DNA of 64,000 nucleotides from contig VTPC01001018.1 of the NCBI GenBank assembly GCA_011009095.1, positions 89,974 to 153,973 of the forward strand. The letters run 5' to 3'. A program made the position numbers and the translations under genes. Under the pieces are notes generated by a model that was given only the letters and a program-made list of their open reading frames with translations, searched no databases and was not told the DNA's origin. Origin of the DNA: Ignelater luminosus. Its lineage: Eukaryota > Arthropoda > Insecta > Coleoptera > Elateridae. Shown piece by piece: positions 33,887 to 43,400 of the stretch. Numbering within the stretch: position 1 is the first letter of the stretch; every line of letters starts with the position of its first letter.

Positions 33887-33976
33887 ACACTATTATAGCA
33901 CTCACATGGTTACGCAAAACTCGGACTAATGCCCTCGTTTGCGCAATTTCCATGTTCGTGCTATAATAATGTGTTT
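33887..33976. repeat. 90-bp imperfect palindrome
   Basis: acactattatagcac at the left matches the reverse complement of gtgctataataatgtgt at the right. Matching continues inward (catggttacgcaaa versus tttgcgcaatttccatg; actaatgccc at the centre), leaving almost no loop. It is probably a foldback MITE. Confidence 0.65.
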
Positions 33977-34415
33977 TACTTATTGCATAAATAACTATTA
34001 TTGTACAGTTCTCACAGTCTGCGTTCTTTTATATAACAATATTTAGAATTTTACCGATGAATTAGCATCGGAACCGCCAGCCATAAAAGTTGACATTGTT
34101 TTCAAAGGTACAGTTTTAATCCGGCAAAATATTCAAAAACCTGGAAAACCGAAACTACGTACACTTCTAATACACCCCTGGAAAATTCTGTGTAGCAAAT
34201 GTCCCTACAACCACTTTGAAGAGATTACAGGGGTTTTATAATAGGACTTAAGAGTATTTATTGCCACTGTACGAATTTAAGTGAAATGCACTATACAATA
34301 TTGTAATAGCTTTTATTATTCAATTTTGAAAATGATCATTTTATTCAAACAGGTGTTTTCTTTCTAAAAAATCATCATTTCCAGTTTTCAACATAATTAT
34401 TTCAAAACCATGAAT

Positions 34416-34508
34416 TATTATCCAGACTTAATCCGGATAATGTACGGGGAGATGACTATGAACATTATCCAGACTTGAACCGGATATTGTGTAGTGAGAT
34501 CTTAAGCT
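34416..34508. repeat. 48-bp tandem duplication, each unit with an inverted repeat
   Basis: Both units start attatccagactt(a/g)a(t/a)ccggata(a/t)tgt; within each unit attatcc pairs with ggataat (the second has one mismatch). Confidence 0.7.
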
Positions 34509-34907
34509 ATATCTAATTCTATGCAACTCGATTTTGACGATTTTCTACATACGGTTACAAATACAATGGAAAAATACCGTTGGAAATCATTAACGTACTC
34601 AGCTTTTTACCGCGTTTTTAGTAACTGTCAAATGCAAAATAAAAGTCATTAGATTGACGAACGCGCGCAAATCACAACGCAGCACAAAACCGTTAATTAA
34701 TAATAGAGTGCGATCTGCATGTAAAACTACCAACAGTTCATAAACCGCATAAAACCTACACATTCGGCAGTACGTTGGGCAGGCACTTTATGTGTTACAC
34801 AAAAACACATTTTATTATTATTATTATTATTATTCCTTTCTTCACAGCTTGTGCTGGTGAATATTCATTTATACTCGCCGAGTTATCTAACTAAGACAAG
34901 TATATTC

Positions 34908-35177
34908 TTATTGACTGACGACCTTTCTTACAATTCTGGTAGTTCCCAAAACAACAGCTTTCTGTGCTGTTTTTAATAAGCTTGCTAAAATGCTTAATTG
35001 TTGTAAATTCTCTACGAATTTTCTATGTACCAGTCCGTCAGCTGATGTAACTAATGGGAAAGTCTCTACCCGTTGTACCTCGTAAATATCTCTTATTTCG
35101 TACGTTAGATCTTGATATTTATTTATTTTCTCCCTGTACGTCTTAGTAATGTTTTCATCCACCGCTATTGTTATTTC
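34908..35177 (-). mobile_element. LINE reverse transcriptase C-terminal fragment
   Basis: The minus frame reads VDENITKTYREKINKYQDLT, EIRDIYEVQRVETFPLVTSA, DGLVHRKFVENLQQL and LKTAQKAVVLGTTRIVRKVV, then stop. This is the conserved end of insect non-LTR retrotransposon RT proteins (KYQDL ... VPLVIS-TG-IPK ... LQKAVIL-TCRIVR). It is cut off at the N-terminal side exactly where the next transposon begins (35178), so the Tc3-like copy 2 has inserted into it. Confidence 0.75.
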
Positions 35178-36606
35178 TACAGGGACATCATAAATAGGAG
35201 GAAGCCACGTGACCACGAAATTTACTGTTGGTTAGGTAACACATCTTGCACTGTTGGCAGCTCTGTTGTAATAAAGAATTATGTAGTTTTCCAGTGGCGT
35301 AGTATTGGATATATGATGAAACTACTTAGAAATTTAAATATTTAAAGATAATTATATATAAAATTGGAAAATTAAAAAATGACAATATATTGAAGATATT
35401 TTTAAAAACAAGAATTAGATAAGGCCCAAACAATGCTGATGTAGCTGTTCAGCAAGAGCTTTTTAGTTATTTTTTCAATTTTATTAAATTTAACTGTCCA
35501 CTATGAAGGATTTTTCATAAAAAGATAATTATGCAGGTAGGGTAAACGCACCAATAACTGGTCATTTAAAGATTAATAATTGACGTGTAATTTTTATTTT
35601 CTGAAATTAATGTAACATAATACTTAGAACTAGGTATGCTAGATAACAGAACTAAAATTGCAATTATTTCAGCTGCCATAATTTATTTATAAAAAAATAA
35701 TTCGTTAGGTAGCAGGTTACTAGAATTTAATTAAAAATAATGGCTTACATTTATCCTAAATTTTACAATTTCATTTAGTTATTTTACATTTTATTGCAAT
35801 TTATGTACAAATTACTTAAATGGTTCGATATGGCCACTCTTTTTCTCTAAACATAACCGAACTCTATTTTTGATACTATTGAAAACTGAAACTAAGGTTT
35901 CTGGTGATATATTATTAATTTCATTTTGTATGGCCTCTTTTAATTCGTCAAACCATCTTGCTGGAAGTAGCCCTCTTGGATTTCATCATCCAATAGTTGT
36001 TTGATAAAAGGTGTTCTTTATAATTGTGGGGATTCTTTGTGGCCCAGGTTCTGTAATTTTGGCTGTTCACATAGCCCGACAAATGAAACCATGCTTCATC
36101 TGACATAAATGTGATATTTAATATGTCATCGTTGTTCAAGTGTTGCATAAACCACTGACAGTATTGAACTCGTAACTGATGATCATGCGGAAACAATTCT
36201 TGTATTACAGACACTTTATAGGGATGCATTCGTAGCTTCTTTTTTAATGCAACTTGGCAACTTCCATATGAAAGTCCTGCGGAAAAAGTTGTTGGTTAGA
36301 TTATGGTTTAAAATAGTTTAAATTGTTTAATGAATGTAAATAATTCAGAAATAAATAGCAGTGCCAGTTTTTTATTTAAGTTTGCTAATAAAACAATTAA
36401 ATTACTACAAGTGATAAATTCAAAATAATTAATAATTTAAAACACGAATGAAGCAAAACATATTATTTGTTTAATGCAAATAGATTCCTACCTGTTTCAG
36501 TGGCTAAGCGTTTAATGGATTTATGGGGACTACGATTCATTCGCATCTGCATGTCCTCGAGAACTTCATCAGTTAATACGGTTGGTCTACCAGATGATTT
36601 TCAATA
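35178..36606 (-). mobile_element. Tc3/IS630-like transposon copy 2 (5' end lost)
   Basis: The reverse complement matches copy 1 (23785-25392) closely, including the terminal cagggacatcataaatag, the subterminal region, the transposase text MHPYKVSVIQELFPHD ... WFHLSGYVNSQN and the same GT-AG intron. It retains a C-terminal part missing in copy 1 (EAIQNEINNISPETLV, NRVRLCLEKKSGHIEPFK) and keeps DEIQEGYFQQDG. But it lacks the VGVW-to-ILTP section and the stretch after QQDG. Homology stops at aaatcatctgg (about 36593-36606), beyond which unrelated sequence begins, so its 5' terminus is deleted or replaced. Confidence 0.8.
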
Positions 36607-37882
36607 AAAGTCCCGGTAATAGTAATATGATCTTCGGGACGCTGAATCGGATTGTTGATATAAACACGTAACTATCTACTGAACTTCGTTTCGTAGAAAC
36701 ATCTCGGCCAGCCATTTTTAATATAATAGTATATTATTGTATTACTTGCTTTCAGGATATCCTTTATACTAACTAGTTTTTATTGCATGAAACTATAATA
36801 CTTACCTAAATTTACTTATTCAAAAGCAAATTTCACAACGTGAACACCGTAAATATAACACAAACCACACAAACACAAAGATACCTGCGACCTATGACGC
36901 ATTGGCGCAGACTCACGCTGTACTCGCAGGATCTTGTCGATCTTGTATAACACATATGACACAAGCAAGAAATTCGAGTTATATCGAAAAGTTCCGATCT
37001 ACTTGAAGCGCCAAATTTTCGGCGCTAATTTTTAATTTACATTTTTAAATTACATTATTATTACATTCAGTTAAGTTGAATTATTTTCTAAATAGAATAT
37101 TCCTATAAAAACCCAAAAAAGTATAAATCAATCATAGATATTTAACTTTTTATTTTTGAAACTGACAAATAGATACCAATGAAATTTCCAGATTTCTTCT
37201 TTTATTATGGAATATAAAGCTATTATTATATTATCGAAAGCCGGAAACCGGGTAAAAGGTGTAGATTTTATTTAATTTTTTTTTTGAGATAAAGGTACAT
37301 ATAAACGTCAAATAGACGGTACCGTGACGTCTTAAAAATTACGTTTTTATTTCGTCCCAACACTTACGTGTTTTAAACGTCAGTTTTTGGGCTTACGACG
37401 TCGACAACCAAAATTACTTACCGTCGACGTCAATATAACGTGTGTCTGCTATGTGGGTTACCTGTGAATTTATTAAAAACTGTTCGTGTGAACTAATTAA
37501 TCTTGTCTTAAACTAATAAAAGTTTTTGTTGGATCTATTTTATTTAACATAATTCTTGTATTTATTTTCTTGATAAAGATATATTTTAATACTTTTATAT
37601 TATTTGAGGTTATGAGAAATGAGTTTTCCGAAATTTCGTCAAACAATTAATTAAAAATCTAACGACGCCCTCGAATTAATTCAAAATATCTCCATGTTAT
37701 TGAATTCTTTTTCTAATTTTTTTGGAAGATGTGGGTAATAAAGATTCTAAATAAATGCTGACGTATTTAACTGATAAACTTCAACCAGTTGTTAATACTT
37801 GCATGTTTATTACAGAAACTTACAAAACATACACGAATGATACTTTAAATAATTTTACCCTCATATTTATAAATTACAAATA
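36607..37882. other. Intergenic, including an ACGT-rich patch
   Basis: No gene was recognised. A minus-strand frame starting MAGRDVSTKR near 36716 abuts the broken transposon end but has no known relatives. 37300-37445 is unusually dense in acgt/acgtc words (see findings). A TTTATT at 37806-37811 could be the antisense AATAAA of zinc-finger gene B. Confidence 0.4.
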
Positions 37883-39543
37883 TTATAATGTAGTAACAGT
37901 TTCATTTTTATACTGGAAAGGTTTCTCATCACTCTGAACATGAACACGGGTATGTCTCTGTAAATGATTTTTCTGCGAGCACTTATAACTACATAATTTA
38001 CACTCAAAACGGTTTTCACCATTGTGAAAGCGAATATGGCTTTTTAAACCAGTAGTCGTTGAGAATTTGTGACCACACATATTGCACTCAAAAGGCTTTT
38101 CCCTGCTATGAACGCGCACGTGTACTTTTAAATTGTCTGTTGTTGTACATTTATAACCACATAGTTTACACTGGAAAGGTTTCTCGCCAATATGAAACCG
38201 AATATGTCTACGGAAACCGCTTTTATCTCCAAACTTGTGGCCACATATGTTACATTCGAAAGGTTTCTCCCCACTATGAACTCGCATATGTATTTTTAAA
38301 CTGCTTTTTATCGCACATCTGTAACTACATACCTTACACGCAAAAGGTTTCTCACCACTGTGAAGATGAAGATGCTTATTTAAAGAACTTTTTGCTGAGA
38401 ATTTACGACTGCATAGGTTACATTCAAAAGGCTTTTCGCCACTATGAATACGCATATGTATTCGCAACCCATTTTTCTGTGTAAATTTCGAGTCACATAT
38501 TTTACACTCAAAAGGTTTCTCTTTATTATGAACGCGCAGATGGGTTTTTAAACCATATTTGTGTGTAAATTTAAAACCACATATTTTACACTCAAAAGCC
38601 TTTTCTCCACTGTGAATAAGCATATGTCCCTTCAGATTCTGTTTCAGTGTAAATTTGCAACTACAAATGTCACATTCAAAAGGCTTCTCTTTAGTATGAA
38701 CTCGAATATGTCTTTGTAAACAACTATTTGTTGTAGATGTGTAACTACATATGCCACATTTGAAAGGTTTCTCTCCACTGTGTATTCGCATGTGTACTAT
38801 TAAACTGTTTTTCCTTGCTGATTTATGACCACATAAGTAACATTCAAAAGGTTTCACTTCATTATGAACGCACATGTGTATTCTTAAAAGCGTTTTTGTT
38901 GAGCATTTAAAATTGCAGACGTCACACGTGAAAGGTCTTTCGCCATTGTGAATACGAATGTGATTTTGTAACTTACTTGTTTCAGTGCATTTATAACTAC
39001 ATACACTGCATTCAAAAGGTTTTTCATCGCTATGAAGAAGACGAATATGTCTATGTAAATTTCCTTTTGTTGGAAATTTACGATTACACGTTTCACATTC
39101 AAAATTTTTTGTAACACTATGCCGGTAAATATGCCTTTGTAAATTGCTTCTTGATGTACATTTATAATCACATATATTACATTCAAAAAGTTTGTCACCC
39201 GTATGTAAACGTACGTGTAGTTTTAAACTACTTTTCTTTTTGAATTTGTTACTGCATACATAGCATTCAAAGCAATCGCTTGGTTGAGATTCCTCTTCTG
39301 CAGCTGCATGGTCTACCTTTACAGCTACAAATTCAGAATTTGTATGTTTTGGAACATAAGTGGTACCTATAAAAGATACAGGTAGTTTTATGCGAAAGTG
39401 ATGTGCAAATGAATGTTACCATCTGGTACTTCCGACTGTTCTTTATCTTCCACTTTCACTTCAGACTTTAGTGCTAGTTTATTCTCTTGTTCAAGATCAT
39501 TAAAGGGTAAGTACGGCATTATATAATCTACTGCAGGGTTCAT
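37883..39543 (-). CDS. C2H2 zinc-finger protein B (16 fingers, 2 exons)
   Basis: On the minus strand, exon 1 (39543-39420, 124 bp) encodes a 41-residue acidic leader starting MNPAVDYIMPYLPFNDLEQE. After a 53-bp intron (39419-39367; gtaaca ... cttttatag) exon 2 (39366-37883) continues in frame, giving 535 residues. Without splicing the frame hits TAA within the intron, so the splice is required. Sixteen tandem C-x2-C-x12-H-x3-H fingers with SGEKPFEC-type linkers fill residues ~75-520; finger 3 has a longer H spacing and some linkers are degenerate (SVTKNFEC, NEVKPFEC). The finger order and many helix residues match gene A, so these are paralogues; A has one finger more. The likely role is nuclear sequence-specific DNA binding. 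The gene is divergent to PRMT7 with 0.93 kb between starts. Confidence 0.92.
39367..39419 (-). other. 53-bp intron of zinc-finger gene B
   Basis: Minus-strand gtaaca...ttttatag. It contains an in-frame TAA if retained; removal joins GAT-G to GT-ACC and restores one open frame through all fingers. Same position and phase as the 57-bp segment in gene A. Confidence 0.85.
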
Positions 39544-39854
39544 TTCTAGGTTAATTTTTTTCGGTATTGCGAGTGATTCTGTATGCTGGTTTTGCTTGTC
39601 GTTTAATTATCAAATCTCTCTTGTGATCAATTTGTCATTTTCCATATTTAATCATGTTATTAAAATATTAAACCATATTCAATTATATTGAGCAAAATAT
39701 GTATTGAAACTTGAAAGTAGTGTAATAAAATAAATGCAAAGATGCAAAATATTTGTAGTGTTCGCGACAAGATGCAACCCATATGACATGCTTAATTAAT
39801 TTGCGTTAGGTGGCGCTTTTAAAAAAAATCAAAGCTAATAATTAATGTGAAATA

Positions 39855-40336
39855 AAGTACCGACACCAAACAAAAGATTCAACAACGATTTTCTTTCGCT
39901 AGAGGCGCAATTGTTTCATGTCAAATCTGAGATTCTGACAAGTTTAAACGTCAGATTATAAGTGTGAAATTATTAAAATTTGAATTTTGAAAAAAGTAAT
40001 TATTAATGCGTTGTTGTTGCGTATTATTCTTTATTCTTTGCAAAATAAGCTTATTTTAATATTTCCTCGGCGTCATCTTCATTACTTTTATAATTATTTT
40101 TTATAAATTACTATGAAACAAATTTTGTAGTAGTCGATCAAGTGTTTTTAATAAACAGAGTTAACCTATAGGCAACTGCCATGTACTATGTAAGTTTTCA
40201 AAAACGCCTTTAATGTATGTAAATGTAAATTTAAATTCTAATAACCTCAAACTTATAAACTGACGTTTAAAATTGTCAAATTTGACGTGGAACAAAGAGA
40301 GAAAAGAGAACTGACTTTTGTTTGGTGTCGGTACTT
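39855..40336. mobile_element. MITE with TA duplication between zinc-finger B and PRMT7
   Basis: The ends read ta-aagtaccgacaccaaac and gtttggtgtcggtactt-ta, perfect over about 25 bp. Weaker inverted similarity extends over ~110 bp per side (tcaaat-tgacaa-tttaaacgtcag-ttataagt on both arms). Length is 482 bp between TA dinucleotides and there is no coding frame. The TA target suggests mobilisation by a Tc1/mariner-group transposase. Confidence 0.8.
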
Positions 40337-40471
40337 TATCTACATCAACTGGCTTTGAAAAAAAAATGATACTGAATGGCTACCAACATAAAATAATCAA
40401 TCTTTCTTCTTGCAAAATGTTTTTTTTATTACACTATTTTAAATCATAACCTTTAAGTACAAACGTGTTTT

Positions 40472-43400
40472 ATGTTTTCTTCATTGTGTACTGCCTTAAG
40501 GTTAAGACTTAATCATAAAGCAAACATGTCGGTATTCACACAAAAACTAAACCCCATTTTGGGGGAGAATTCGTGGGAATGGCAAAAAGAAAATTATGAT
40601 TACCATCAAGAAATTGCACGATCTTCATTTGCAGACATGTTACATGACACTGAACGCAATCAAAAATATTTTGATGCATTGAAAGTGGCTGTAGAAAAGG
40701 TGCATTTGATGGGTAAAAAGGCTAAAGTGTTGGATATCGGAACAGGAACTGGTTTGCTATCTATGATGGCAGTTCGATGCGGTGCTGATTCTGTTATTGC
40801 ATGTGAAGCTTTTGTACCGATGAGTGAATGTGCTAAAGAAGTATTAAAATTAAATGATTGTAGTGGGAAAGTTAAAATAGTACCAAAACATAGTACTGAT
40901 TTAACTGTTGGTGAACATGGTGATTTACCTGAACGAGCTAATATTCTAGTTACCGAAGTATTTGATACTGAATTAATTGGAGAAGGTGCTTTAACTACTT
41001 TTAGTCATGCTCATAAAGAATTGCTTGAGAAAGATTGCATTGTTGTTCCAAATTCTGCTACTGTTTACGTTCAAGTAGTAGAAACTCCTCTTGCAAAAAC
41101 TTGGAATGGTTTTAAAAATATCTATGACGATGATGGTCAACTTTTAATAAAAGCACCTGATTCAATAGAAAATTGTCAAGGAGCTGCAGCAGTACACGAT
41201 ATACAATTAAGCCAAGTGAAAGTTGAAAGTATTAAGGAAATAATATCTCCTATATCTGTAATGCATTTTGATTGGTCGGGAAAAACTTCCCTCGAGTTTA
41301 ATCGAAATAATGCAGTTACAGTAAAAGCTAGATGTGATGGTAAAGCACAAGTAGTATTTATGTGGTGGGAATTAGGTATGGACACAGATGATAAGATTAT
41401 CTTAAGTTGTGCACCATTTTGGGCTCATCCTTTGAAGAAACAAAATCCCAATCTAACGAGTGGAGATATACCTTGGCGAGATCATTGGATGCAAGCATTA
41501 TATTATTTGCCAACAGAAATTAATGTTAAAAAAGACGAAGAGTATGAATTAGTAAGTTGCCATGATGAATTCTCATGGTGGTTTCATTTAAATATAAATA
41601 AAGATGAACCTGCACAAGAATGTTTGAAACCAATATGTGAGTGTGGTTTTCATCTTGCACATTCAAGAACTAGAATTGGTCAAATAAATGATCATATAAG
41701 AAATAAAAAGTATATTGCAATGTTAGAAAAGTATGTAAATAAAGATAGCGTTGTTTTACTTATTAGTGATGGATCTTATCTTGGATTAGCAGCTGCCAAA
41801 TTTGGTGCAAAAAAAGTTTTATATTTAGACGATAATTATTTATCAACGAGAGTATTTAATGAGTTTATAAAGTGTAATAATTTAACTAATGTAGAGATAA
41901 TAGAGAATTTAGATGCTCTTCAGAAAAATGAAGATTTGAAGAATGTTTCTTTAATTTTTGGACAACCACATTTTTCAACTACTATCTTACCATGGGATAG
42001 TTTGCATTTTGCTTATTTAGTAAATAAGATAAGAAATCATCTACTTCCTAATGTCAGAATCGTTCCAAAAGTTGGTATTATAAAAGGCATTGTGGTAGAA
42101 TTTAAGGATTTGCAGAAGATTCGTCTTCCATTGGAAACCTGTAAAGAGTTTAATGTAACACCGTTTGATGAACTAATTATGGTATGTATTTAATCTAACA
42201 TAAACAGAGTTTGTTAAAATCGTATTTATGGTTTATTGATTCTGTTACTTACCAACTTTTCTTTATCTAACTGATATTTAATGAGTTTAACTTAGTTATA
42301 CTACTGCAGATAGGTATAAATGATTATTATGGGTTTTTTATAACCTCAAATGCCAAAATGACAATAGTTAATAAAACAAATGAACACTACTAAGAAATCA
42401 GTTGTCTAAAATTTAAATTTTAAAAGAAGTGCTGTCAACTTACATTATTTTATTGCCAATCTAAACAAAAGGGTTACTTTCATCTAAATAATAATAATAT
42501 ATGACTTATTACACTTTTCAAACATAATAATATAATTTTGCTGCGAGAGCAATAAAAAACCAAGTCAAAGATATCCATGAATTCTAAATTTCTTGTCTTT
42601 GATAGTTTCATATTACTAAAAAAGTAAAACAAAAGCTACTAAAATGCAAGTGACATTTAAATTTCATTTAGGTTATTTTTTAAGTGATTACAGTAAAGCT
42701 AATCATAATTATAATAATTTACAACACTTTATGAATTTGAAAATGTTAACAGAGGAACATAAAATTTTCATATTAGTAGAATCTTATTTTTGTCATTCAA
42801 TAATCAAAATGATTATGACTTATATAAGTTTAATGTTTGAGTTCATAATTTAAGGCTTACTCTTAGACAAGGGTATCTCTGACTTGGTTTCTACTCCTAC
42901 TGTATAACTTTCAAAAATCAATGTAATTACAAGGTGCATTCACAGGGTGAGGTTCAGTTGTGACTTTTTTACCATCTAAACCCTGATATTATGAAACCTA
43001 CATCAATATAAAGGGAAAAAATGCCTAAAATTATCCATAATTAGCTGACATCAGTAACACTGATGTATTCTGTAATGACATGACAAATTATATCAGTATA
43101 CTATGGAGCAAGTTTGAGTATTGTAAACCGGGCTGTTTATCTATTAACTTGGCTTGATGCTTAATGTACTTTAAGGTTATGATTTTATGAATTTAATGAT
43201 AGTTTGACCACATGCTGTTGTCTTTTTTTTGTAACTCTGCAAATATAAGGAGAACTTGATTTCTTTTTAACAAAACAAAACTAATCGGTACTAAACGTTT
43301 ATGATCGTGCAACGGCGCCAAATACAGCCACAGGTACGGCAATTTTCAAAAAAAAAAAAAAACACTTCCAACCTAACAAAATAAAAGCATGACCTATTAC

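Larger units (their letters stand above)
33467..34907. other. Intergenic region with palindromes and short repeats
   Basis: Contains the 33887-33976 palindrome, a 48-bp tandem duplication at 34416-34508, and a (tta)n microsatellite at about 34813-34833. No gene was recognised. Confidence 0.5.

Noticed and set aside
34908-35216. Minus frame treated as one 102-codon gene
   Set aside because: Its first codons lie in the terminal repeat of the Tc3-like copy 2; the rest is a LINE C-terminus, so it is a fusion across an insertion border.
38059-39198. 141-codon plus frame and 104-codon minus frame over zinc-finger B
   Set aside because: Out-of-frame by-products of the finger array; the true frame is open from 39366 to 37883.
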